Shown here piece after piece: positions 32,553 through 41,711 of a DNA stretch of 64,000 nucleotides. Each line of letters opens with the position of its first letter. Within the stretch, counting starts at the first letter, position 1. The notes under the pieces were generated by a model. It ran no database searches. It had not been told where the DNA came from and worked only from the letters and a program-made list of their open reading frames with translations. Where the stretch lies: contig JACQZP010000027.1 of NCBI GenBank assembly GCA_016213825.1, positions 248,001 to 312,000 on the forward strand, given 5' to 3'. Both the position numbers and the translations under genes were made by a program. The stretch is from Acetobacterium woodii (GTDB lineage: Bacteria; Bacillota; Clostridia; Eubacteriales; Eubacteriaceae).

Positions 32553-33215
32553 ATGAACACACAATTTCATCCCATCGACTTTGAAAGCTGGGATCGAAGA
32601 CAATACTTTTATTATTTTACCGAAATGCTACCCACCGGGTTTAACCTGTGTGTGGAGGTGGATATTACCGAAACCTATCAAAAAATTAAAGAACTGGGCA
32701 GGAAGTTTTTTCCGGCATATCTCTATCTGGCAGCGAAACTGATATCCGAGCAGCCGGAATTTCGAATCGCAAAAGCGGATGAGCAATTGGGCCATTATCA
32801 GGTTTTGCATCCTTCCTATGCCTGTTTTCACGATGATGACAAAAGCATGTCGAATATGTGGACCGAGTATAGCCCGGATTTTGAGAGCTTTTATCAGAAT
32901 TACATGGAAGACCAGAAACACTATTCCGGGAACCACGGAATTTTGGCAAAACCGGAGCTGCCGCCCGCTAATAGCTTTATGGTTGGGATGTTGCCGTGGA
33001 CCCAGTTTACCAGTTACTCACCGGTACCTTATGGCAAGGGTGATTATTATTTTCCGATCTTGCAGGCGGGCAGATTTTTTGAAAAAGACGGCCGAAAAAT
33101 GATGCCTTTTTCCATCACCGTCCACCACGCCGTTGCTGATGGTTATCATGTGGGTTTATTCCTGGAAAAATTCCAGCAGAATATGAATCATCCCGACCAA
33201 TGGATCAGGTTATGA
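32553..33215 (+). CDS. Chloramphenicol acetyltransferase (CAT)-family protein
   Basis: A 220-residue type A CAT-fold protein, the normal family length. The catalytic His motif is VHHAVADGYHVGLFLEKFQ near the C-terminus. Others are FDFESWDRRQYFYYF-like N-terminus, FFPAYLYLAAKL and the trimer-contact block LPWTQFTSYSPVPY. It may acetylate chloramphenicol or another hydroxyl compound; many chromosomal relatives do not confer resistance. The ATG has AAGGAG upstream and a strong terminator overlaps its stop codon. Confidence 0.87.
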   Translation: MNTQFHPIDFESWDRRQYFYYFTEMLPTGFNLCVEVDITETYQKIKELGRKFFPAYLYLAAKLISEQPEFRIAKADEQLGHYQVLHPSYACFHDDDKSMSNMWTEYSPDFESFYQNYMEDQKHYSGNHGILAKPELPPANSFMVGMLPWTQFTSYSPVPYGKGDYYFPILQAGRFFEKDGRKMMPFSITVHHAVADGYHVGLFLEKFQQNMNHPDQWIRL

Positions 33216-33240
33216 CGAACGTCATAACCTGATCTTTTTT
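33203..33240 (+). terminator. Intrinsic terminator of the XRE/DUF2087/CAT operon
   Basis: Perfect 14-bp arms GATCAGGTTATGAC / GTCATAACCTGATC with loop GAAC, then CTTTTTT. The stop codon is inside the stem. The inner part is nearly the same as a hairpin at 36542-36563. Confidence 0.9.
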
Positions 33241-33381
33241 ATTTATGAAATACATAAAAAGTTTTATAAGATAATGTAAAATCACCTAAAAAATAAATGA
33301 TTGAAAAGAAGAATGATTTTCGTCTGATTTACGACTACCGGTTAAGAAGCTGATTTATGCTTTATAAAAGGAGGTAATCCA

Positions 33382-34242
33382 TTGGGTACAGATGTTTTAT
33401 GTTTAGAACATATCAAAAAAGATTTTGGGAAAACAAAGGTTCTTAGTAATGTCAATTTCACAATTGAAAAAGGTGCCGTTTACGGCTTGGTTGGTCAAAA
33501 CGGCGCCGGGAAAACAACGCTTCTACGTTTGATCACTGGGTTGATGAAACCGACGGGTGGGCGCATTTCACTTCACACAGAAAGATCATATCTCGGTTAC
33601 ATGCCACAAAGCTGTCGATTTGATGATGGACAAACCGTTGCAGGGACGGTTTCGTTTTTTTCGGCACTGAGAAAAACAGAAGCCATCGAAGGATTTCGGC
33701 GCTGTGAAAAGCTTGGCTTGGATACGGACAAAAAGGTTAAGCATCTTTCACCGGGGCAACAAAAAAAATTACAAATGGCGATTGCGATGATTGGGGATCC
33801 CGACTTATATATTTTAGATGAGCCAACGGCAGGGCTAGACCCAAGTGCCACCTATGAAATGAGCAAGCTCATCAAAGAAATTCATGATTGCGGCAAGAGC
33901 ATCGTTATTTCTTCACATATTCTGCAGGATATGGACACGGTTTGTACCAATATCACCATTATCGAAAATGGAAAACTGATCTATAATCAGGAACTGGAAA
34001 GTTGTTATATTGTGAAGACCAGTCCGATTGCAGATGCGGTATTTCAAAGTTTGACAGATCAGTATGTGTTGAGTGCGAGTGATAACCGGATGACCATCCA
34101 TGTAAAAACGGATAAAAACGGGATCGCAGAATTGATTAAAATACTCACCTTCAATTCCGTTGATGTATTTGAAGTAGCACTCTCCAAAGTCAAAAATGTC
34201 ATACGTGAACAGCTACATCTGGGAGAAGAGGAGGTATCGTGA
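33382..34242 (+). CDS. ABC transporter ATP-binding protein (ABC-2 export type)
   Basis: A 286-residue ATPase. Walker A is GQNGAGKTT, the signature LSPGQQKKLQMA (Pro-Gly-Gln form), Walker B LYILDEPTAGLD, and the switch His is in VISSHI. The C-terminal 70 residues are the DrrA/BcrA-type extension. It begins with TTG, seven bases after AGGAGGT; no ATG fits the conserved N-terminus (LCLEHIKKDFGKTKVLSNV). It pairs with the permease gene that follows directly. Confidence 0.9.
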   Translation: MGTDVLCLEHIKKDFGKTKVLSNVNFTIEKGAVYGLVGQNGAGKTTLLRLITGLMKPTGGRISLHTERSYLGYMPQSCRFDDGQTVAGTVSFFSALRKTEAIEGFRRCEKLGLDTDKKVKHLSPGQQKKLQMAIAMIGDPDLYILDEPTAGLDPSATYEMSKLIKEIHDCGKSIVISSHILQDMDTVCTNITIIENGKLIYNQELESCYIVKTSPIADAVFQSLTDQYVLSASDNRMTIHVKTDKNGIAELIKILTFNSVDVFEVALSKVKNVIREQLHLGEEEVS

Positions 34243-35018
34243 TGAAGCATACGATTTTTTTATTGACTCGCCGTGATATCAAACGCACATTGAGTTGGAG
34301 GACGTTTGTTATTTGGATAGTACTGGCAGCCATCACCGTATTTTTCTTTTTTACCTCCAATGGACACCATGAGCTGGTAGCAGCCAATCACGTTGAGTTT
34401 ATGGCCATATTTCTACCGCAAATCATTTTTGGAGCGTGGGCAGTAATGTCGGTATACTTTGATTTAGTCTCGGCTGATCGGGAACATAATGTTTTAGATT
34501 GCATCTTGTGTTCTGGCGTCACAAAAGGTCAGGTTTTTAGTGCAAAACTGATCACGATGGTGGTCAATTCTTTATTATTGTCATTTGTATATCTTACCCC
34601 AATTACCGTGATTATTGGTTTGTTAAGTGATCTGGGCGTTGCGTTAACTGTGGCTAAATATCTGCTTCCGTTATGGGGATACATTATGGTATTTGCTTCA
34701 ATGGGCATCATGATTTCGGTATTGGCACGTTCTTCTAAGGCGGCGATGATCTGGAGTATGGCGAGTGGATTAGTTCTTATGCCACGTTTTTTTGAAATGC
34801 TTGCGAGTGGAATAGGAAATGCACTAAATCTTTCGGAAGAAGTTATTGATAAGATCAATTTAATTTCTCCTGGGATTATGATGGAGACACTCTCAAAACC
34901 TCAAAATACCGAAAGTTGGATGATCGCCATTACGGGATTCACCAGTGCAGTTATTCTGATGCTGTCAATCGCCTATTTTACCTTTGAAAGTCAAGATGAG
35001 TATAATTACGGAGAATAA
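34242..35018 (+). CDS. ABC-2 type transporter permease
   Basis: A 258-residue membrane protein with six predicted helices (for example TFVIWIVLAAITVFFFF, QIIFGAWAVMSVYFDL, YLLPLWGYIMVFASMGIMISV and AITGFTSAVILMLSIAYF). The motif DLVSADREHNVLDCILCSGV is typical of ABC-2 permeases with the Gly-rich export loop. Start ATG overlaps the ATPase stop (TGATG) and is preceded by GAGGAGGT. Substrate unknown. Confidence 0.85.
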   Translation: MKHTIFLLTRRDIKRTLSWRTFVIWIVLAAITVFFFFTSNGHHELVAANHVEFMAIFLPQIIFGAWAVMSVYFDLVSADREHNVLDCILCSGVTKGQVFSAKLITMVVNSLLLSFVYLTPITVIIGLLSDLGVALTVAKYLLPLWGYIMVFASMGIMISVLARSSKAAMIWSMASGLVLMPRFFEMLASGIGNALNLSEEVIDKINLISPGIMMETLSKPQNTESWMIAITGFTSAVILMLSIAYFTFESQDEYNYGE

Positions 35019-35069
35019 AAAAGGAAGAATTGGTCCGCGCGATTACTATGTGGATAGAATAAACCTATT

Positions 35070-35402
35070 TTAATTTCTGCTTCGATGCTGTCGTCCCCAA
35101 TCGCACATGGAGACAACCAGGGGGATCAGACTTTCACCTTTTTCGGTCAGGGAGTATTCCACCTTGGGGGGCACCTGAGGATATTCTTTTCGCAAAAGAA
35201 TGGCTTCGCTTTCCAGTTCTTTTAGTTGGGAACTCAGCATTTTGTGGGTGATCCCATCAATGTTCTTTTTTAAAATGCCATAGCGGACGGTTCCCATACA
35301 GGAAAGCAGATAAATAATTTTTAACTTCCACTTTCCGCTTACAATCGATAAAGTATATTCAAAGGGTTCTCTATTGGTAACAAAACAGATTTCTTTTGGC
35401 AT
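35070..35402 (-). CDS. HxlR family transcriptional regulator
   Basis: A 110-residue winged-helix protein. Family hallmarks are the N-terminal Cys (MPKEICFVTN), SGKWKLKIIYLLSCMGTVRYG, LKKNIDGITHKMLSSQLKELES and RKEYPQVPPKVEYSLTEKG. The conserved Cys often senses electrophiles or thiol stress. ATG 35402 with AAAGGAAAG upstream is chosen over an in-frame TTG at 35408. It is divergent from the amidohydrolase gene, with a 7-bp inverted repeat between them. Confidence 0.9.
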   Translation of the reverse strand: MPKEICFVTNREPFEYTLSIVSGKWKLKIIYLLSCMGTVRYGILKKNIDGITHKMLSSQLKELESEAILLRKEYPQVPPKVEYSLTEKGESLIPLVVSMCDWGRQHRSRN

Positions 35403-35423
35403 CGTCAATACTTTCCTTTTCGT

Positions 35424-35450
35424 TAGTATGTTACATAAAAGTGCATACTA
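35424..35450. promoter_or_regulatory. Likely HxlR operator in the divergent promoter region
   Basis: Inverted repeat TAGTATG (35424-35430) and CATACTA (35444-35450), 13 bp apart, the form usual for HxlR-type sites. It is placed between the divergent genes. Confidence 0.65.
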
Positions 35451-35542
35451 TTTTTATTTATTAAACGCATTATAATAAAAGATAGCGAAGAACTCAATCA
35501 TAAAGTGTGTATTTGAGTAAAAGAAAGAAGAGGAAAGTAATA

Positions 35543-36334
35543 ATGATTATTGATGGACATTCCCACGTGACCTTACCGGTTGAAGCACATATTAAAGATA
35601 TGGATGCAGCCGGAATTGATAAAACGATTCTGTTTTCAACATCGTTTCATCCGGAAATGGCTGAAAATGCCCAGGAAGTAAAAGTGGCCATGGCCTATCT
35701 GGGAGATTTGCTGGCGGGGAAAAAGGGCTCCATGATTGAGGTAAGAGAACAATCAATTACCGAATTGGTGGCAGCAATTAAGCAGTATCCCACCCGCTAT
35801 ATGGGGTTTGGAGCAGTGCCGCCAGGATTGGATTATGACACCACAATGGCATATGTGGATAGAAATATCAAAAGAAACCAGTTAAGCGGTCTGGGCGAAT
35901 TCACCCCTGGTACTGGTCAGATTCAGTTGTTGGAAAATATCTTTAAAGCATCAAGTGAGTTTGGTAATCTGCCCATCTGGATTCATGCTTTTTTCCCATT
36001 GGGAGTACAGGATATCCGGGAGATCGCAGATTATGCCAAGCAATACTCACACAGCCCCATTATTTTAGGGCATTTAGGTGGGTGTAACTGGCTGGAAACC
36101 ATGGATCTGGTCAAGGAAATACCGAATTTGTACTTGGATACATCAGCCTACTATTCCACCTTTGTTCTGGGGATTGTCATCAATGAATTGCCGGGAAAGT
36201 GCATCTTTGGGGTAGATCGCCCCTTTGGAGATCTGGCATTATCACAAGAAGCGATCTTAAAAGTAGCGAAAACACCTGCGATTGCAGCGGCTGTTCTGGG
36301 TGGAAATATGATGAGATTGCTTGGGATTGAATAA
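35543..36334 (+). CDS. Amidohydrolase family protein (TIM-barrel metal hydrolase)
   Basis: A 263-residue amidohydrolase_2-type enzyme. Metal-binding and active-site motifs are IIDGHSH at the N-terminus, IWIHAFFP (barrel His), IILGHLGG (His) and FGVDRPFG (catalytic Asp). The family includes decarboxylases such as ACMSD and assorted hydrolases. ATG 35543 with AGAGGAAAG upstream gives the conserved N-terminus; an upstream ATG at 35507 adds only a basic stretch. It is probably controlled by the divergent HxlR regulator. Confidence 0.83.
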   Translation: MIIDGHSHVTLPVEAHIKDMDAAGIDKTILFSTSFHPEMAENAQEVKVAMAYLGDLLAGKKGSMIEVREQSITELVAAIKQYPTRYMGFGAVPPGLDYDTTMAYVDRNIKRNQLSGLGEFTPGTGQIQLLENIFKASSEFGNLPIWIHAFFPLGVQDIREIADYAKQYSHSPIILGHLGGCNWLETMDLVKEIPNLYLDTSAYYSTFVLGIVINELPGKCIFGVDRPFGDLALSQEAILKVAKTPAIAAAVLGGNMMRLLGIE

Positions 36335-36400
36335 CTATGAGAGCGACTTCGATTCGTAGTGTACCCTGTTGATGATTAAAGTCGGAGCGGGTTAAAACGA

Positions 36401-36538
36401 GGTTGTCGATAAACTACCGTACCGACCAATTGTTAATCTGTTGTTCGCTGCGGAATCGGACAGGCGATGCCGTGTCCGCTCCGATGCGTACAACATGATA
36501 TAACAATTGTCGGTATTGGGTTATCTTTTTGACAGTCT
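36401..36538. repeat. Inverted-repeat element, copy A
   Basis: An element of about 138 bp bounded by GGTTGTCGAT and GACAGTCT. Its ends are imperfect inverted repeats: ACCGACCAATTGTTAATCTG on the left, TAACAATTGTCGGT on the right. The centre holds a second hairpin (ATCGGAC / GTCCG-ct-CCGAT). Copy B at 57999-58185 shares about 44 bp on the left and 45 bp on the right but has a different, longer middle. A non-autonomous mobile element or a structured RNA are both possible. No gene is seen elsewhere in 36335-36685. Confidence 0.7.
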
Positions 36539-36541
36539 GGA

Positions 36542-36570
36542 GGTTATGACGAAAGTCATAGCCTTTTATT
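36542..36570 (+). terminator. Hairpin with T-rich tail beside repeat copy A
   Basis: Arms GGTTATGAC / GTCATAgCC with loop GAAA, then TTTTATTG. It is almost the same as the stem of the terminator at 33203-33240, and both lie about 120-150 bp ahead of an ABC ATPase gene. Confidence 0.65.
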
Positions 36571-36685
36571 GCTTTTTGCACTGTGTTAAAAACAATCAAA
36601 ATGATATCTTAAGTATAGAAAATCTGTGATAACGGATTGATGCGGATCGTAGATAAAAAAGTGTGATAAAGAAAGGACGTTAATA

Positions 36686-37459
36686 ATGGAAACTGCAATT
36701 GTAAAACTGGAAGGCTTGACAAAAAAATATGATGGCAAGGCCGTCGTCGATCATGTTTCACTGGAAATCCGTCAGGGGGAGATTTTTGGACTGCTGGGGC
36801 CTAACGGCGCCGGCAAAAGTACCACCATGAATATGATCTGTTCATTGGTGAAGCCAACAGCGGGCAAAATCAGGCTGTTTGGAAAAGATGCACAAACCGA
36901 TATGAAGGAGGCCAAAGCCAGACTTGGTTACATTCCGCAGGAGCTGGCCATTCATGGCAATTTGAAAGCCTGGGAAAATGTGGAGTTGTTTACCTCGCTT
37001 TATGGTATAAAGGGCAAGGAACTGAAAAAAGCAATTGATGACTCATTGGAATTTGTTGGATTAAAGGATAAACGCAATGTCTTCAGTAAAAACTTTTCCG
37101 GCGGCATGAAACGCCGTCTGAATATTGCCTGCGCCATCGGCCATCATCCGGAGCTGCTGATTTTTGATGAACCGACGGTGGGTATTGATCCCCAATCCCG
37201 AAACTTTATTCTGGAAAAAATAAAAGTTGCCAATGAACAAGGTGCGACCATTATTTATACCAGCCATTATATGGAAGAAATCGAAGCGATCTGTTCCCGG
37301 ATTGCGATTATGGATAACGGCAAAATCATTGCCATGGGCACCAAAAAAGAACTGACCGAACTGGTCACGGCAGAAGCCGATTCAACAATGAGTCTGGAAG
37401 AAGTTTTTTTGACCTTAACTGGCAAGAAGCTCCGCGATTATGCCGAGGGAGAACTATGA
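36686..37459 (+). CDS. ABC transporter ATP-binding protein
   Basis: A 257-residue ATPase. Walker A is GPNGAGKST, the signature FSGGMKRRLNIA, Walker B LLIFDEPTVGID, and the switch His is in IIYTSHYM. The YIPQEL Q-loop and the C-terminal tail SLEEVFLTLTGKKL match ABC-2 drug exporters. The ATG has AAAGGAC upstream. It heads an operon with two permease subunits and a two-component system, an arrangement common in cell-envelope stress and peptide-antibiotic resistance. Confidence 0.92.
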   Translation: METAIVKLEGLTKKYDGKAVVDHVSLEIRQGEIFGLLGPNGAGKSTTMNMICSLVKPTAGKIRLFGKDAQTDMKEAKARLGYIPQELAIHGNLKAWENVELFTSLYGIKGKELKKAIDDSLEFVGLKDKRNVFSKNFSGGMKRRLNIACAIGHHPELLIFDEPTVGIDPQSRNFILEKIKVANEQGATIIYTSHYMEEIEAICSRIAIMDNGKIIAMGTKKELTELVTAEADSTMSLEEVFLTLTGKKLRDYAEGEL

Positions 37460-37460
37460 G

Positions 37461-38573
37461 ATGCCACTGATACTGATCAAAAATAACATGAAACTGATGT
37501 TTCGGAGTAAGGCTTTTCTGCTGATGATGATCGTGATGCCGATCATTGTGATTGCGCTATTGTCCAGTGCTTTTAGGGATATGATGGCGTCAGCTCGAGA
37601 AATCGATCCGTTTACGGTGGGTTACCGGATCACGGCAGACAGCCCTTATCAGACGTATTTACCGGAACTCAAAAAAGCAAGTGCGGAGAACGATGTAACG
37701 CTCACTGAATATCCGGAAGGTGAAATTGAAAAGTTGATTAAAAATGGAACGGTCACAGCCTTTGTGGACATCCAGGGTGATGATTATATTCTGTATCAGT
37801 CAAGCGAGAAAAAGGCCGAAGCGTTGGTTACCGAGAGCATTTTTGACCGTTTCTTTTATCAGGTGGACGCCAACACCGCCCTGGTAAAAGCCCAAATGGC
37901 GCAGGGAATCGTTGATGTAAAATTACTGGAATCGGATGGCAATCGATTATCTCAAGAGGTGCTGGAAGTGGAACCAATGCCCACATCCACCGATTATTAT
38001 GGCATTATCTACATTGTCTTCTGGAGTTTTTGCGGGATGATGCCATTGGCGGCGGTTATCTCCAGTGAACGTAAAAATGCCATTCCCCAGCGAATGCGGG
38101 TGTCACAAATGACAAAGACGCAGTTTTACCTGGCGAAGTTTGTGCCCTGTTTTCTGGTAACCTTTATTGAAATGGCTTTAGCCTGGACAATCTCAGCCCT
38201 ATTATTTAACGTCCATTGGGGCCAGCTTCCGGCTTCAGTCGGAATTATCCTGCTTTCCACCATGGCGGCAGCGGCAATTGGCGTTTTTCTCTATCAGCTC
38301 TTTAGTAAAGTGGTTGTCAGCGTGGTCGTGGGTTTTGCATTGACCTGGGTGTTAGGATTTTTCGGCGGTTCCTTTGATCCGTACTTCTATGAAGATTTCC
38401 CGATCATGCTGATGAAAGCATCACCGATTTATTATGTTAATCGGACCTTGGTGGAGTTTTCCACCAAAGGATTCAGTGATTATACCGGAACCTGTCTGAT
38501 TTATCTGATTGGCCTGATTTTGGTTTTTGGGATACTAGGCAGCATGCTGATGAACCGGAAAGTGGAGGAATAA
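37461..38573 (+). CDS. ABC-2 type transporter permease (YhfI/YhaP-like), subunit 1
   Basis: A 370-residue permease. One N-terminal helix (FLLMMIVMPIIVIALLSS) is followed by a large extracellular domain (about 40-190) and five C-terminal helices. The motif SSERKNAIPQRMRVSQMTKTQFYLAKF is typical of ABC-2. ATG 37461 with GAGGGAG upstream is preferred; a start at 37440 would overlap the ATPase gene by 20 bases and adds no conserved residues. It likely pairs with the next permease as a heterodimer. Confidence 0.87.
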   Translation: MPLILIKNNMKLMFRSKAFLLMMIVMPIIVIALLSSAFRDMMASAREIDPFTVGYRITADSPYQTYLPELKKASAENDVTLTEYPEGEIEKLIKNGTVTAFVDIQGDDYILYQSSEKKAEALVTESIFDRFFYQVDANTALVKAQMAQGIVDVKLLESDGNRLSQEVLEVEPMPTSTDYYGIIYIVFWSFCGMMPLAAVISSERKNAIPQRMRVSQMTKTQFYLAKFVPCFLVTFIEMALAWTISALLFNVHWGQLPASVGIILLSTMAAAAIGVFLYQLFSKVVVSVVVGFALTWVLGFFGGSFDPYFYEDFPIMLMKASPIYYVNRTLVEFSTKGFSDYTGTCLIYLIGLILVFGILGSMLMNRKVEE

Positions 38574-38574
38574 A

Positions 38575-39834
38575 ATGAATGGCTTTTTTACGATGGTAAA
38601 AACAAACCTGAAGTTACTGTTTCGGAATAAGGGTTATCTGTGTCTGGTGATTGTGCTACCAATTCTGTCGGCGGGCCTGCTGTCCCTGCAATTGGGTGAT
38701 ACCGTGACGATGAAGGATGACACCTCTTACGTGGTTCAAAACATTGAAGACCGGGATAAAAATATTACCAGTATTGAAAATACCAAGCTTTTGGTTAAAA
38801 TCTATGACAACAGCAACACCGAACTTTCCGATGATCTGGCCCAGAATCTGGCGGGCTCAGGAATTTTTCGAATCTTCCGATATAATCAGGAAGTAGTTGA
38901 TTTGGCCACTGCCAGAGCAGCTAGCATCGACAGCGCCGGGAAGAGTAATATTGGTGCAGTGGTCTATATTCCCGAGAATTTTGAGTCGGACATCTTATCC
39001 GGTGGCACTGGAAATTTGTCGATTATGGAGATCACTGAGGATGGGCGAAATGACTTGTTGGCCAGCCAGGTCAATACTTACATCAATTTTATGATGCAAG
39101 CCGCTGACAGCACGAGTTATGATAAAACGGCACTGGCTACGATGCTGGGTGAACTGAAAGAAAATCAGCTCAGCAAACGAATTGAAGCGGTGGAAGTCGG
39201 CAATAGCCTGACATTAACCAGTCAGCAGAACCGTCAGAGCACCCGCATCGGTTATTCAATTGCGGCGCTGACAATGGGTTTTCTCTTCTGTGGGGTTTTT
39301 ATTTCGGACATCATCGTCAAGGAAAAAAACAACAAGGTCTATAACCGGATATTTTTGTCAAAAGCCAGTGTTCTCAGTTATGTATTAGCGAAAATGGTCA
39401 TGATCTTGCTGACCGTTGCGATACAGACCGGAATTTTGGCCTTGGTAACGCCGATCATGGTGAGTACTGATTTTGGCATCCCTTTTGGTAGCTATTTGTT
39501 TCTGGTTTTCGGTCTGGGCTTATGTATCAGTACCCTTTCTGTGGTCATTGGCACCCTGGTCAGCAATACCATGAATGCGACCTATGCGGTCTTTGCCATC
39601 TGGATTGTCTCCAACATTATGGCTGGCTTATACTTTCCGATCACCAGTGCAGCCCAGTGGTGGGTAAAAGCGTCGCTGCTGATTCCCCAGCGATGGGTGA
39701 TCGTTGCATCAGAAATGTTGATGACGGGAGCAACTGGAGTTTATGCAATGTACGGGCTGATTGTCGGCTGTTACCTGTTGATTCTCATGGCCGGCACCTC
39801 GATTGGCGTTATGGTTGGGAAAAAGGATTATTAA
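38575..39834 (+). CDS. ABC-2 type transporter permease, subunit 2
   Basis: A 419-residue permease with the same plan as its neighbour: N-terminal helix (GYLCLVIVLPILSAGLLS), an extracellular domain to about 220, then six helices. NNKVYNRIFLSKASVLSYVLAK is the ABC-2 coupling region. The GGAGG of the previous gene's end serves as its binding site, two bases after that stop. The pair plus ATPase form a complete exporter. Confidence 0.87.
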   Translation: MNGFFTMVKTNLKLLFRNKGYLCLVIVLPILSAGLLSLQLGDTVTMKDDTSYVVQNIEDRDKNITSIENTKLLVKIYDNSNTELSDDLAQNLAGSGIFRIFRYNQEVVDLATARAASIDSAGKSNIGAVVYIPENFESDILSGGTGNLSIMEITEDGRNDLLASQVNTYINFMMQAADSTSYDKTALATMLGELKENQLSKRIEAVEVGNSLTLTSQQNRQSTRIGYSIAALTMGFLFCGVFISDIIVKEKNNKVYNRIFLSKASVLSYVLAKMVMILLTVAIQTGILALVTPIMVSTDFGIPFGSYLFLVFGLGLCISTLSVVIGTLVSNTMNATYAVFAIWIVSNIMAGLYFPITSAAQWWVKASLLIPQRWVIVASEMLMTGATGVYAMYGLIVGCYLLILMAGTSIGVMVGKKDY

Positions 39835-39909
39835 ACAATTGCATTGAAGTAAAAATAAAATGTGTGATAAAATGTCCATAAAATAAAGCGGGGATGGGAA
39901 GTCAGACAG

Positions 39910-41067
39910 ATGGTTGAAAAGATGAAGGAAAATTATTTTTCGATGATGAAGTTCAGCTGTCTGACGATCATGCTGGCATATGTGATTGTTGGCGATGAGA
40001 AGTCGCTTCAAGCGATTAGCCTGGAATCTTTTCTGCTGGGACTGTTTCTGGCAGCAGCGACCCTTTATGAATTGCTCGATAAGGAAAAAATCGGCTGCCT
40101 GCTTGCTGAAATAATCCTGGTGATAATGATCTTCGTTCTGTTTCGCGAAAGCAGCGTCGGTTTTTATTTAATTCCGGTGGTGGTACTGGATACGGTGGTT
40201 TATTTTAAATTACCCCTGATCGTTGGTTTGATGGCTTTTACCGGTGTCTTTTTGAGTCCGCCGGATTTAGCCGTTTATATGATTTTCTGTATCTTTATTA
40301 GTGTTATTTATTTCCAAAATCATGTGATGATTAAGAAGTATCAAGATAAGCTTGAAAATTATGAGCAGGAAGAGTTTAAATTAAAGGATTCCATTTCGGA
40401 CAAAGACCTGCGGTTTAAAAAGAAACTGGAACAGAACAGCCTATATTATAAAAATCAGATGCTGGAAGAACGAGCTCAGATCTACCAGGCCTTGCATGAT
40501 AAACTGGGGCATAGCATTAACGGATCCGTCTATCAATTGGAAGCCAGCAAAGTACTACTTAGTAATAAACCGGAAGAAAGCAGTCGGATTATTCAGGCCG
40601 TGATTGACACTTTAAGGGAAAGCATGGATGAAATTCGTTTTATCTTACGCAAGGAAAAACCGGATCGGAAAAAGGCGGCGCTGTTGCAGTTGCATGGGTT
40701 ATGTGAAGAATGCCGGGAAAAATACGGCATCCAGGCGACCTTGCTGTTAGAGGGTGAAGATAAAGAGATCCCTGATCACATTTGGGAAGTGATTCTGGAT
40801 AATGCCATTGAAGCGGTTTCCAATGCGCTTAAATATGCCGAATGCTCCAGACTGGCCATCGAATTGATGGTCATGAACAAAATCGTCCGCTGTAGTATTT
40901 ATAATAATGGCACAAGTTGTGAAACCATCGTCGAGGGAATGGGCATTCAAGGAATGAAAGACCGCACCCGGAAAGTAAATGGACTAATTGATATTGATGG
41001 CCAAAACGGATTTCGGATCAATATGATTTTTCCGTTGACATCGTATGAGGAAAGGGGACAGGCATGA
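39910..41067 (+). CDS. Sensor histidine kinase, NarL/DesK type
   Basis: A 385-residue kinase. The N-terminal 140 residues hold about five membrane helices without a large external domain, as in intramembrane-sensing kinases. A coiled segment leads to HisKA_3: QIYQALHDKLGHSINGSVYQL (phospho-His in LHDKLGH). The ATPase domain has VILDNAIEAVSNALKYA (N-box) and GMGIQGMKDRTRKV. It overlaps the response regulator by four bases. Together with the exporter upstream it may sense cell-envelope stress or the transported compound. Confidence 0.9.
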   Translation: MVEKMKENYFSMMKFSCLTIMLAYVIVGDEKSLQAISLESFLLGLFLAAATLYELLDKEKIGCLLAEIILVIMIFVLFRESSVGFYLIPVVVLDTVVYFKLPLIVGLMAFTGVFLSPPDLAVYMIFCIFISVIYFQNHVMIKKYQDKLENYEQEEFKLKDSISDKDLRFKKKLEQNSLYYKNQMLEERAQIYQALHDKLGHSINGSVYQLEASKVLLSNKPEESSRIIQAVIDTLRESMDEIRFILRKEKPDRKKAALLQLHGLCEECREKYGIQATLLLEGEDKEIPDHIWEVILDNAIEAVSNALKYAECSRLAIELMVMNKIVRCSIYNNGTSCETIVEGMGIQGMKDRTRKVNGLIDIDGQNGFRINMIFPLTSYEERGQA

Positions 41068-41693
41068 ATAAAATAAAGGTAATCATTGTTGATGACTCCG
41101 ATTTTGTGCGAGATGGCATGGGCATCATCCTTGGTGTTGATGACGAGTTTCATGTTGTCGGCTGTGCCAAAAATGGCAGAGAAGCCCTGGAATTTGCGAT
41201 GGAGGAAAAACCGGATGTCTTTTTGATGGACATCCAGATGCCAGTTATGGATGGCATTGCCGCGACCAAAGAGATTGTGGCAAAAGGCTTGGGTAAAGTG
41301 CTGATCCTAACGACCTTTGATGACCGTGAACTGGTGGAACAGGCCATGAAAAATGGCGCTGACGGATACCTGATCAAAAATCATACCCCGGAACAATTGA
41401 AACAAAGCATCAAATCCGTTTATCATGGGGTTCATTTTCTCGACAGTCAGGTGCTTAATAAATTTACCGAACCGGAAACCAAATGCAGTACTGGTTTTGA
41501 CGGCAGTTTGTTTACGGCCAGAGAATTGGGGATTATCGAAGCGGTAGCCGATGGCTTATCGAATAAGGAAATTGCCGAAAAACTTTTTCTGAGTGAAGGC
41601 ACCGTCAAGAATTATATCAGTGTGATATTGGACAAGGGCAACCTTTCCCATCGAACCCAAATGGCCATTTATTATTTAACGGGTCGACGTTAG
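41064..41693 (+). CDS. Response regulator, NarL/LuxR type
   Basis: A 209-residue regulator. The receiver domain has VIIVDDSDFVRDG and the phospho-acceptor Asp in VFLMDIQMPVMDG. The LuxR helix-turn-helix is LFTARELGIIEAVADGLSNK with EIAEKLFLSEGTVKNYISVI. It is translationally coupled to the kinase and followed by a strong terminator. Its probable target is the ABC exporter operon upstream. Confidence 0.92.
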   Translation: MNKIKVIIVDDSDFVRDGMGIILGVDDEFHVVGCAKNGREALEFAMEEKPDVFLMDIQMPVMDGIAATKEIVAKGLGKVLILTTFDDRELVEQAMKNGADGYLIKNHTPEQLKQSIKSVYHGVHFLDSQVLNKFTEPETKCSTGFDGSLFTARELGIIEAVADGLSNKEIAEKLFLSEGTVKNYISVILDKGNLSHRTQMAIYYLTGRR

Positions 41694-41711
41694 ATATAGA
41701 AGATCTTATAA

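Noticed and set aside
36401-36538. CRISPR-like or tRNA-like structure
   Set aside because: Only one inverted pair, no repeat-spacer series, and no cloverleaf with a TTC-type arm.
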